A stretch of 6,454 nt of DNA from an uncultured Oscillospiraceae bacterium (GTDB lineage Bacteria; Bacillota; Clostridia; Oscillospirales; Acutalibacteraceae). Position numbers and translations under genes: made by a program. Where the stretch lies: positions 1 to 6,454 of the forward strand of contig URQJ01000104.1 of assembly GCA_900549945.1 (NCBI GenBank). The letters are read 5' to 3'. Numbering within the stretch: position 1 is the stretch's first letter; every line of letters begins with the position of its first letter. The notes below the pieces were generated by a model. The model searched no databases, was not told the origin of the DNA, and was given only the letters and a program-made list of their open reading frames with translations. Below, one piece after another: positions 1 through 5,433 of the stretch.

Positions 1-169
1 CGCAGTACGCGCCCTCCGGCCGCCGCGCTTGCACCCGGGGGCGCCCCTGCGCCAAGGGCATGCAAAAACCGCGGTAGTGCGCGCCGCTTCCTGCCGCCGT
101 GCAGTCTTTACACTGTACGACAGACGGGCGGCGGCGCAGAATACCGCGGTTCCCTGATTCTTATGTTTT
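1..169. other. Intergenic region downstream of trkH, no gene recognised
   Basis: This stretch lies beyond the stop codon of trkH and reaches the left edge of the window. All three plus-strand frames are partly open, as expected for GC-rich DNA, but none gives a protein I recognise or has a convincing start. One plus frame open from the edge stops at 75-77 (TAG) and encodes a short basic peptide; a gene ending there cannot be excluded. The clearest content is the nested inverted repeat at 67-151, described separately. Confidence 0.5.
64..151 (-). terminator. Long nested inverted repeat with U tail after trkH; possible terminator
   Basis: A perfect 10-bp inverted repeat, AACCGCGGTA at 67-76 and TACCGCGGTT at 142-151, closes an 85-nt element. 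Read on the minus strand, the direction of trkH, further complementary arms lie inside it: GCGCCGC with GCGGCGC, CGCC with GGCG, and an apical CAGT/ACTG hairpin. The right arm on that strand runs directly into a T tract (AAAAA at 64-68 on the plus strand, the last two A inside the arm). This fits a structured 3' end for the trkAH transcript. The stem is longer and more branched than a usual intrinsic terminator, so a small structured RNA or a protein-binding repeat are alternatives. Confidence 0.45.
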
Positions 170-1627
170 TTACCGCTTGCGGCTCCACGTATCGGGGCTG
201 AAAAGCACGAGCAGTGGGAAGATCTCGAGGCGGCCGAGCAGCATATCCGCCGAAAGCACCAGCTTCGAGAAATCGCTGTAATGGCCGTAATTGCCGGTGG
301 CGCCGACCAGCTCGAAGCCCGGGCCGACATTGTTGAAGCAGGCTGCGACAGCCGAAATGTTCGTGCCGATCGAATAGCCGTCCACCGAGATGACGACGAA
401 GCTCAAGAGCAGAATCACGCAGTAGACCGCGAGATAGGCGTTGACATTGTTCGAGGTCTCCTCGTCGATGACGTGCCCGTCCATGCGGACGCTCTGCACG
501 CGGCGCGGGTGAAGCGCCTTGCGCACCGTGCGGCGGATACTCTTGAGCAGCAGCAAGACGCGGGAGACCTTGAGGCCGCCGGCGGTGCTGCCCGCGCAGG
601 CGCCGACGAACATCAGCGCAAAGAGCACGGCCTTTGAAAAGGCGGGCCACTGCTCGAAATCCACCGAGGCGTAGCCGGTCGTCGTCATGATGCTGCTGAC
701 CTGAAACGCTGCGTGGTGCAGCGCCTCGCGGACACTGCCGTACATGCCGGTGATGTTGACCGTAATCAGGAGGATCGAGCCGGCAGCAATGCCCGCGTAC
801 AGCCGAAGCTCCTCGTTTTTAAACACGCTCTTGAACTGGCGGATCAAAAGCAAAAAGTATAGGCTGAAATTCACGCCGAACAGAAACATGAAGATCGTGA
901 CGACGCTTTGCAGGTAGGCGCTGTAATCCGCCATACCGCTGTTGCGGATCGAAAAGCCGCCGGTGCCGGCGGTGCCGAACGCGATGCAGAAGCTGTCGAA
1001 CACCGGCATGCCGCCGAGCAGCAAAAAGCCGACGCACAGCAGTGTGAGCAGAAAATACATGCCGTAGAGGATCATCGCCGTCTGGCGCAGGTGCGGCGTG
1101 AGCTTGCCGACGCTCGGGCCCGGGCTTTCCGCGCGCATCAGGTACATGCCGGAGCCCGCGCTCTTGCGCGCCTCGGGCACAACAGCGAGCAGGAACACAA
1201 GCATGCCCATGCCGCCGAGCCAGTGGCTGAAGCTGCGCCAGTAGATATTGCAGCGCGAGAGCGCCTCCACATCGCTGAGGATCGAGGCGCCGGTCGTCGT
1301 AAAGCCGGAGATGATCTCGAAAAGCGCGTCGATATAGTGCGGGATCTCCCCGCCGATGCAGAACGGCAGCGCGCCGAACAGGGACATGACGACCCACGAA
1401 AGGCCGGTGGCCGCAAAGCCCTCCTGCGCGTAGAAGGTGCGGTCGCCGTTGCGGCTGAAAAGGAAAAGCGCAAGGCCGAAAACGGCCATCAGGCCCATCG
1501 TCACCCCGTAAGCAGCCACATTGTTCGGCTCGCCGTCCACCAGCGCGAGCAGCAGCGGCACGGCCATGAACGCGGCCGTCAGCAGAACCGTAAGGCCAAT
1601 AATCCGGCTGAGCATTTTAACATTCAT
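170..1627 (-). CDS. trkH: TrkH family potassium uptake protein (membrane channel subunit)
   Basis: TrkH forms the K+-conducting pore of the Trk uptake system in the cytoplasmic membrane and is gated by TrkA rings. The 485-residue product has the usual length and four membrane-pore-membrane repeats. The four selectivity-filter loops are visible: TTTGAS at about 110-115, TAGTGGFS at 219-226, MTTTGY at 314-319 and NNVGPGFE at 432-439. The glycine-rich GACAGSTAGG segment at 342-351 follows the third filter and corresponds to the gating loop region of the family. GRLEIFP at 465-471 is the conserved end of the last repeat. The ATG at 1627 was chosen because it follows the trkA stop by 15 nt and has a weak GAGAG ribosome site; translation may be coupled to trkA. 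Residues 1-30 form the first hydrophobic segment. No key residue appears missing. KtrB-type naming is possible, but the two-domain TrkA partner favours Trk. Confidence 0.96.
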   Translation of the reverse strand: MNVKMLSRIIGLTVLLTAAFMAVPLLLALVDGEPNNVAAYGVTMGLMAVFGLALFLFSRNGDRTFYAQEGFAATGLSWVVMSLFGALPFCIGGEIPHYIDALFEIISGFTTTGASILSDVEALSRCNIYWRSFSHWLGGMGMLVFLLAVVPEARKSAGSGMYLMRAESPGPSVGKLTPHLRQTAMILYGMYFLLTLLCVGFLLLGGMPVFDSFCIAFGTAGTGGFSIRNSGMADYSAYLQSVVTIFMFLFGVNFSLYFLLLIRQFKSVFKNEELRLYAGIAAGSILLITVNITGMYGSVREALHHAAFQVSSIMTTTGYASVDFEQWPAFSKAVLFALMFVGACAGSTAGGLKVSRVLLLLKSIRRTVRKALHPRRVQSVRMDGHVIDEETSNNVNAYLAVYCVILLLSFVVISVDGYSIGTNISAVAACFNNVGPGFELVGATGNYGHYSDFSKLVLSADMLLGRLEIFPLLVLFSPDTWSRKR

Positions 1628-1642
1628 AATCTCTCAACCGTC

Positions 1643-3004
1643 CTATGCAAAGATATCGTTGAACTGCAAGACCGGCGTCTCACGGCTCGTCACGACGATG
1701 ACCGTGTCGCCCATCTCGAAGGCGGAGTTGCCGTCCGGCAGAATCGTCCTGCCCTTGTGCGTGATGCAGGAAATCAGGATGTTCGGCTTGAGGCGCAGGC
1801 GCTTGAGCGGCTCGCCGACATAGCGGGAGTTTTTGTTGACGACGAACTCCAGCGCCTCGGCGCGCCCGTCCGCAATGCGGTGCAGCGTGACCGCCGCGCC
1901 GGTCTGATTCTGCATGGCGCGCACGTACTGCACGATATGCGCGCAGCACAGCTCCTTCGGGCTGACGACGCTGCCGACGGACAGGTTCTCGAGCATGCCG
2001 GTCGATTCCATGCGGTTGACCTTGGTGATGACGTGCGGCACGCCCTCGGCGCTGCCGTAAAGCGACATGATGACGTTCTGCTCGTCGAGGCCGGTCAGCG
2101 TGACGAGCGCGTCCGTTTCGCCGACGCCCTCGTTGTCGAGCACGCTCTGGGAGGAACCGTCCGCCTCGATGATGGAGGCGCGCGGCAGCATGTTGGCAAG
2201 CGTCAGGCAACGGTCGGCCCGCTGCTCGATGATCTTCACGCGCACACCCGCGCCGATCAGACTCTGCGCCAGATAGTAGCTGACGCGCCCGCCGCCGATC
2301 AGCATCGCATGGCGGATCTTCTTCTGCGGGATGCCGAGCTGCTTTACGAGCTCGGAGAGAACGGCCACCGGCGCCGTGACGTAGATGTGGTCGCCGCGCC
2401 GCAGCATCGTGTCGCCGGTTGGGATAAACGCCTTACCGTCGCGGATGACGGCGCAGACGAGCACCTTGCAGCCGTTCAAAACGTGGGGCAGGTGGTTCAG
2501 AATGACGTTTTCGAGCAGGCTGCGCTCCATCACCCGCAGCTCAACGATCTCCACGCGCCCCTTCGCAAAGGTCTCGCGCTTCAAAAAGCCCGGAATCTTC
2601 AAGAGGCGGAAAATTTCCTTTGCCGCCTCGCGCTCCGGGTTGATGATCATCGAGAGGCCGAAATCCTCCCGCATCAGATAGAGCTGCTCGATATACTCCG
2701 GGCTGCGCACACGGGCGATCGTGTGCAGCGAGGGGTTCAGCTTGCGCGCCGTAAGACAGCACAGGAGGTTGATCTCGTCGGCGCTCGTCGCCGCGATCAG
2801 CACATCCGCCTGCTCCACATTGGCCTCGCGGAGCGTCGCCATCGTGGCGCAGTTTCCGGCGACCGCCATCACATCATAAAGCTGCGTGTTTCTCTCGAGC
2901 ACCTCGCGGTTTGAATCGATCGTCACGAGGTCGTGGCCCTCCTCGGAAAGCAGCCGCGTCAGCGCAAGGCCGACCTTTCCGTCTCCGGCAATAATGATCT
3001 TCAT
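1643..3004 (-). CDS. trkA: Trk system potassium uptake protein TrkA (two RCK domains)
   Basis: TrkA is the peripheral cytoplasmic subunit that binds nucleotides (NAD(H), ATP/ADP) and controls opening of TrkH. The 453-residue protein has the full duplicated layout: RCK_N (about 1-125) with GDGKVG at 7-12 and D30 at the end of the second strand; RCK_C (about 140-222); a second RCK_N (about 230-350) with GGGRVS at 237-242 and E260; and a second RCK_C (about 365-453). In the second Rossmann motif the third glycine is Ser242, so that site may bind a nucleotide differently. I chose the ATG at 3004 because MKIIIAGDGKVG is the normal family start. An in-frame ATG at 3025 would add seven residues (MGKGKQE), lacks a ribosome site, and sits directly behind a terminator-like U tract. 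The gene is first in an operon with trkH, 15 nt downstream. Confidence 0.96.
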   Translation of the reverse strand: MKIIIAGDGKVGLALTRLLSEEGHDLVTIDSNREVLERNTQLYDVMAVAGNCATMATLREANVEQADVLIAATSADEINLLCCLTARKLNPSLHTIARVRSPEYIEQLYLMREDFGLSMIINPEREAAKEIFRLLKIPGFLKRETFAKGRVEIVELRVMERSLLENVILNHLPHVLNGCKVLVCAVIRDGKAFIPTGDTMLRRGDHIYVTAPVAVLSELVKQLGIPQKKIRHAMLIGGGRVSYYLAQSLIGAGVRVKIIEQRADRCLTLANMLPRASIIEADGSSQSVLDNEGVGETDALVTLTGLDEQNVIMSLYGSAEGVPHVITKVNRMESTGMLENLSVGSVVSPKELCCAHIVQYVRAMQNQTGAAVTLHRIADGRAEALEFVVNKNSRYVGEPLKRLRLKPNILISCITHKGRTILPDGNSAFEMGDTVIVVTSRETPVLQFNDIFA

Positions 3005-3030
3005 TTCCTGTTTTCCCTTTCCCATCCATA

Positions 3031-3075
3031 CTCAAAACAAAACTGCCCGCACCCGCATTTTCCGGGGCGCGGCAG
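3031..3075 (-). terminator. Terminator-like hairpin in the trkA leader
   Basis: Read on the minus strand, arms at 3063-3075 and 3043-3055 form a stem of 12 base pairs with two single-nucleotide bulges and a 7-nt loop (GAAAATG). It is followed at once by TTTTGTTTTGAG (3042 down to 3031). That is the layout of an intrinsic terminator reading toward trkA, only about 27 nt before the trkA start. No annotated minus-strand gene lies upstream, so it is either an attenuator in the trkAH leader or the end of an unannotated RNA. Confidence 0.6.
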
Positions 3076-3109
3076 AATTCCACGCAACAGTATACACCAA
3101 CTGCCGCGC
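3067..3109 (-). promoter_or_regulatory. Possible antiterminator pairing in the trkA leader
   Basis: On the minus strand GCGCGGCAG (3109 to 3101) is perfectly complementary over 9 nt to CTGCCGCGC (3075 to 3067), which is the 5' arm of the terminator-like stem at 3043-3075. The two pairings are mutually exclusive, as in antiterminator/terminator switches. The loop between the arms is 25 nt and contains the candidate -10 element at 3089-3094. The pairing can act in RNA only if transcription starts upstream of 3110. If instead the promoter at 3089-3117 is the real one, the repeat would flank the promoter as a DNA operator. Confidence 0.4.
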
Positions 3110-3117
3110 GTTGTACA
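3089..3117 (-). promoter_or_regulatory. Candidate promoter for trkAH
   Basis: On the minus strand TGTACA (3117 to 3112, 4 of 6 matches to the -35 consensus) is followed after 17 nt by TATACT (3094 to 3089, 5 of 6 matches to the -10 consensus). Transcription would start near 3082, about 78 nt before the trkA ATG and directly before the terminator-like stem. A further, weaker -10 candidate (TATAAA-like) lies upstream near 3138-3145. Which of them is used cannot be decided from sequence. Confidence 0.4.
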
Positions 3118-3191
3118 GCCGGAAAGGCAAAATTCTTTATAAAATCTCAATACATTGCAGAAAACACCCCGTCACAGCGTGGCGGCAGGCA

Positions 3192-3219
3192 AAACCGCCG
3201 GCTTGAAGGCCGGCGGTTT
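3192..3219. terminator. Orphan bidirectional terminator-like hairpin
   Basis: AAACCGCCGGC (3192-3202) and GCCGGCGGTTT (3209-3219) form a perfect 11-bp stem with a 6-nt loop (TTGAAG). The A/T ends give a short U tail on either strand (TTTT on the minus strand), and the plus strand has a further T6 run at 3234-3239. It looks like a bidirectional terminator, but it lies between divergent genes, so no annotated transcript should reach it from either side. Confidence 0.6.
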
Positions 3220-3306
3220 GACGCTTTCCCGTATTTTTTGCGGCGCAGGTGCGCACCCCGCCGTTTACATTGCACGCGCCGGTCATGGCAGGCGGCAGAG
3301 CGCGCA

Positions 3307-3312
3307 TATACT
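3307..3312 (+). promoter_or_regulatory. Weak -10 candidate for the dismutase gene
   Basis: TATACT matches the -10 consensus at 5 of 6 positions, but no -35 hexamer is visible at 16-18 bp upstream. A start near 3319 would leave only about 17 nt of leader, beginning at the ribosome site. An activator-dependent promoter would explain the missing -35. This call is tentative. Confidence 0.25.
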
Positions 3313-3318
3313 GGTCTG

Positions 3319-3325
3319 AAAGGAG
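3319..3325 (+). promoter_or_regulatory. Ribosome binding site of the dismutase gene
   Basis: AAAGGAG ends 10 nt before the ATG at 3336. It decides the start against the in-frame upstream codons GTG at 3249 and ATG at 3285, which lack such a site and would add residues not seen in the family. Confidence 0.8.
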
Positions 3326-3335
3326 CTGCCTGCCT

Positions 3336-3965
3336 ATGCCGTTTGAAAACACCCCGCTGCCCTATGCGTTTGACGCGCTGGAACCCTACATCGACGCGCG
3401 CACAATGGAAATTCACCACGACCGACACCTGCTGGCCTACATCGACAGCCTGAACCGAGCGATCGAACCCTTTCCCGCCCTGCAAAAATGCACCGCGGCA
3501 CAGCTCGCCGTAATGAACGCGCCTGCGCTGCGCTACATCCGCCTCACACTGTGCCGCAGCGCGGGCGGCGTGTTCAACCACCGCTTTTACTTTGCGGGCA
3601 TGACACCCGACGGCGCCCGCCGCGCCCCGTGCGGCGCGCTGCAAGAGGCTGTGCTGCATGCTTTCGGCACGCAGGCCGCCTTTGAGGCCGCCTTCACCGA
3701 GGCAGCCCTCGGCGTGTTCGGCTCCGGCTACGTCTGGCTTGTCCGCGACCTGACCGGCCGGCCGCGCATCATCACAACGGCCAATCAGGACACGCCGATG
3801 GCGCGCGGCCTGCGCCCGCTGCTCTGCTGCGACGTTTGGGAGCACGCCTATTACCTAAAGCACCAGAACCGCCGGGCGGACTATGCGGCCGACTGGCTGC
3901 GCGTCGCCGACTGGACGCGCGCAAACGATATCTTCACCGGCGCATGCCCGTTTTCCGCGGATTGA
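3336..3965 (+). CDS. sodA: Fe/Mn-family superoxide dismutase
   Basis: This enzyme converts superoxide to hydrogen peroxide and oxygen in the cytoplasm. The 209-residue product has the N-terminal helical hairpin starting LPYAFDALEPYIDARTMEI and the C-terminal alpha/beta domain. All four metal ligands are present: H27 (in MEIHHDRH), H82 (in VFNHRFYF), D166 and H170 (in DVWEHAYY). The substrate-gateway tyrosine is Y35. Gly77-Gly78 before the second ligand, together with Q151 in ANQDTP, are the pattern of manganese-type enzymes; iron enzymes usually place the glutamine at the first of these sites. Metal choice is still an inference, and a cambialistic enzyme is possible. The usual NHxxFW tryptophan is replaced by phenylalanine (F86), and two cysteines, C164-C165, immediately precede the D166 ligand. 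No signal peptide is seen. The last 32 bp overlap the convergent Rieske flavoprotein gene. Confidence 0.95.
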   Translation: MPFENTPLPYAFDALEPYIDARTMEIHHDRHLLAYIDSLNRAIEPFPALQKCTAAQLAVMNAPALRYIRLTLCRSAGGVFNHRFYFAGMTPDGARRAPCGALQEAVLHAFGTQAAFEAAFTEAALGVFGSGYVWLVRDLTGRPRIITTANQDTPMARGLRPLLCCDVWEHAYYLKHQNRRADYAADWLRVADWTRANDIFTGACPFSAD

Positions 3966-5274
3966 TCCCGCGGACGGCGGGGTTTTCTAGCGGCGCGCCG
4001 AGCGCCGAAAAACGCGACCCATGACAGGCGCAGTCCCAACTGTGCTCGCTTTTATTCCAGATCAGCGCGCAGCCAAGGTGCGGACAGCGCGGGACCGTGG
4101 GGCGGAGCAGGTGCACCGCCGATTCCCACAGGTTCAAAAAAAGCTGCGGGTGTAGGCTGCTGCGCTGCGGCGAGAACGCGATGTCCTCCGGCGCGCCGCG
4201 GCAGATCTGCGCGGTTAAAAGCTCGGCGGCGAGCATCGCGGTTGTCATTCCCCATTCACTGAAGCCGGTCGCAACGAACAGATCCGGCGTATGCGGGCTG
4301 TAGCGGCCGATATACGGCACGCCATCCAGCGACATGCAGTCCTGCGCAGCCCAGACAAGCCTCGGCTCTGCCAAAGGGAACAGCCGCTTCGCCGCGCTCA
4401 GCACCCAGTCCGCGCCGCCGCCCGGCTTTCCCTTACCGGTGCGGTGATCCCCGCCGCCGACAAGCAGCAGATCACCTGCTGTGCGGAAATAGAGACTGCT
4501 TTCGCCCGTGCCCACATACGTATACGGAAGCTGCGGCGCATGCCCGAGCGCCGCTACATACGAACGCGTTTGATACAGCTTCGCAAAGTATAGGCCGCGG
4601 CGGTTGAAAAACGGAAAGTGCGTCGCCACAACGATTTTCTTTGCACGTATCCTCCCGCGGCTTGTGTGTACCGTGTTCGTTTTGAGATCGATCCGCTCGG
4701 CATAAGTGCGCGCAAAGATGTGCAGTCCCCGCGCAATCCCGTGCAGAAAGCGCAGCGGATGAAACTGCGCCATATTTGGAAAAACCACCGCGCCGCACGT
4801 TTGAAACGGCAGGCCCGCATCGCGGACAAATTCGGCCGGAAAGCCGAGCACACGCACGGCCTGTGCCTCGCGGTACAGCCGCTCGGGCTGGTATTCCGCC
4901 GCCGTGCCGCAGGTATACATGCACGAGGGACGCGTTTCAAAATTGCAGGGAATTTTCTCCGAGAGCGCGCGGAACTGCTCCGCCGCGCGAAGATTCGCGC
5001 GTAAATACCGGCGCGCCGCCGCTTCACCGCGCTTTGCAATCAGATCACTGTAAAGCGTGCTGTGCTGCGCGGTCAAAACCGCTGTTGTACCGCGCGTCGT
5101 GCCGCAGCCGGGCACATCGCCATCAATCACGATGCAGTCCGCACCGGCCTCCTGCAGGCGGTACGCGCACAGTACACCTGCCATACCGCCGCCGATCACG
5201 GCGACATCCGCCGTTGTATCACCGGAAAGCGCCGGGTAATCCGGTATTTTTTCATTGTCCCATAAATAATCCAT
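3934..5274 (-). CDS. FAD-dependent oxidoreductase with C-terminal Rieske 2Fe-2S domain (YhfW-like)
   Basis: This is a cytoplasmic flavoprotein of the DAO/glycine-oxidase fold joined to a Rieske cluster; the substrate of this family is not known to me. In the 446-residue product, residues 21-52 are the FAD-binding Rossmann unit (GGGMAG at 28-33, acidic D51). VVATHFPF near 215-222, GGGDHRTGKG at 273-282, DGVPYIG at 317-323 and ATGFSEWGMT at 335-344 are the family's FAD and active-site segments. The Rieske motif is complete: C397-P-H399 and C415-A-C-H418 as ligands, with C402 and C417 as the disulfide pair. Only about 20-30 residues separate the flavin domain from the cluster motif, so the usual first strands of the Rieske fold are missing; I recall this short form from clostridial relatives. 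The ATG at 5274 is chosen because AAGGGAG lies 7 nt upstream; an in-frame GTG at 5280 is too close to that site. Confidence 0.94.
   Translation of the reverse strand: MDYLWDNEKIPDYPALSGDTTADVAVIGGGMAGVLCAYRLQEAGADCIVIDGDVPGCGTTRGTTAVLTAQHSTLYSDLIAKRGEAAARRYLRANLRAAEQFRALSEKIPCNFETRPSCMYTCGTAAEYQPERLYREAQAVRVLGFPAEFVRDAGLPFQTCGAVVFPNMAQFHPLRFLHGIARGLHIFARTYAERIDLKTNTVHTSRGRIRAKKIVVATHFPFFNRRGLYFAKLYQTRSYVAALGHAPQLPYTYVGTGESSLYFRTAGDLLLVGGGDHRTGKGKPGGGADWVLSAAKRLFPLAEPRLVWAAQDCMSLDGVPYIGRYSPHTPDLFVATGFSEWGMTTAMLAAELLTAQICRGAPEDIAFSPQRSSLHPQLFLNLWESAVHLLRPTVPRCPHLGCALIWNKSEHSWDCACHGSRFSALGAPLENPAVRGINPRKTGMRR
3967..3986 (+). terminator. Short terminator-like hairpin after the dismutase gene
   Basis: CCCGC (3967-3971) and GCGGG (3977-3981) form a 5-bp stem around a 5-nt loop, followed by GTTTTC. 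It begins one base after the dismutase stop codon. It is a weak intrinsic terminator at best. It lies inside the 3' coding end of the opposing flavoprotein gene, so that gene's C-terminal codons would double as terminator sequence. Confidence 0.35.
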
Positions 5275-5281
5275 CTGCACA

Positions 5282-5288
5282 CTCCCTT
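5282..5288 (-). promoter_or_regulatory. Ribosome binding site of the Rieske flavoprotein gene
   Basis: AAGGGAG on the minus strand ends 7 nt before the ATG at 5274. It supports that ATG over the in-frame GTG at 5280, which would leave only one base of spacing. Confidence 0.75.
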
Positions 5289-5350
5289 TTGGCGGTAGTG
5301 TGCGCTAAAAATCCCGGTTCCATGCGTGCCGCCGCCCTCGCTTTTCCCCC

Positions 5351-5380
5351 TTTAAACACGCGGCGCGCTTTGCGGCACAA
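5351..5380 (-). promoter_or_regulatory. Weak promoter candidate for the flavoprotein gene
   Basis: On the minus strand TTGTGC (5380 to 5375) and TTTAAA (5356 to 5351) are separated by 18 nt. Matches are 3 and 4 of 6. The -35 overlaps the T tract of the hairpin at 5379-5413. This is only the best candidate I could see. Confidence 0.22.
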
Positions 5381-5413
5381 AAAAACAGCCGCGCATGTCT
5401 TGCAATGCGCGGC
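5379..5413 (-). terminator. Minus-strand terminator-like hairpin upstream of the flavoprotein gene
   Basis: Read on the minus strand, GCCGCGCAT (5413 to 5405) and ATGCGCGGC (5396 to 5388) form a perfect 9-bp stem with an 8-nt loop, followed by TG and seven T (5385 to 5379). This is a good intrinsic terminator reading toward the flavoprotein gene, about 105 nt before its start. No minus-strand gene is known upstream within the window. On the plus strand it has no U tail, and its loop and right arm overlap the MATE promoter, so the same repeat may act there as an operator. Confidence 0.55.
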
Positions 5414-5428
5414 GCATCGTGCTATACT
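5400..5428 (+). promoter_or_regulatory. Near-consensus promoter for the MATE gene
   Basis: TTGCAA (5400-5405) and TATACT (5423-5428) are separated by exactly 17 bp, and TG at 5420-5421 gives an extended -10 (TGCTATACT). This is the best housekeeping-type promoter in the window. Transcription would start near 5435, leaving a leader of about 160 nt before the MATE start codon. Confidence 0.72.
5405..5417. promoter_or_regulatory. Palindrome in the MATE promoter spacer; possible operator
   Basis: ATGCGC (5405-5410), a central G (5411) and GCGCAT (5412-5417) form a perfect 13-bp palindrome lying between the -35 and -10 elements. A third half-site, GCGCAT, lies at 5391-5396 just upstream of the -35. 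This spacing suits a repressor or MerR-like regulator of the exporter gene. The regulator is not in this window, and part of the symmetry is shared with the minus-strand terminator-like hairpin. Confidence 0.4.
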
Positions 5429-5433
5429 GAACC

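Larger units (their letters stand above)
3005..3335. other. Divergent intergenic region between trkA and sodA
   Basis: This region separates trkA (minus) from the dismutase gene (plus). It is locally AT-richer than the genes around 3120-3165. It contains a candidate minus-strand promoter (3089-3117), a minus-strand terminator-like hairpin (3031-3075) with a competing upstream segment (3101-3109), an 11-bp bidirectional hairpin (3192-3219), a 10-bp palindrome GGTGCGCACC (3248-3257) and a weak plus-strand -10 element (3307-3312). I see no convincing small protein gene. An unannotated small RNA between the hairpins is possible but unproven. Confidence 0.6.

Noticed and set aside
908..2914. A 668-codon open frame on the plus strand, antisense to trkH and trkA
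   Set aside because: It is a GC-rich shadow of two clearly real genes. Its translation is low-complexity, rich in A, R, H, D and Q, spans the junction between trkA and trkH, and resembles no family I know.
3005..3025. TrkA start at the ATG at 3025
   Set aside because: It adds MGKGKQE before the canonical MKIIIAGDGKVG start, has no ribosome site, and directly follows the U tract of the leader hairpin.
3026..3190. c-di-AMP (ydaO) riboswitch in front of the K+ operon
   Set aside because: I looked for it because such riboswitches control K+ transport genes, but the region is short and I see none of its conserved GA- and G-rich motifs.
3249..3335. Upstream extension of the dismutase to the GTG at 3249 or ATG at 3285
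   Set aside because: No ribosome site precedes these codons, the GTG lies inside a palindrome, and the added residues are not part of the dismutase fold. AAAGGAG before 3336 decides the start.
3147..3845. A 232-codon minus-strand frame over the dismutase gene
   Set aside because: The opposite strand encodes a dismutase with all metal ligands intact; the antisense product is Arg/Ala-rich and crosses the orphan hairpin.
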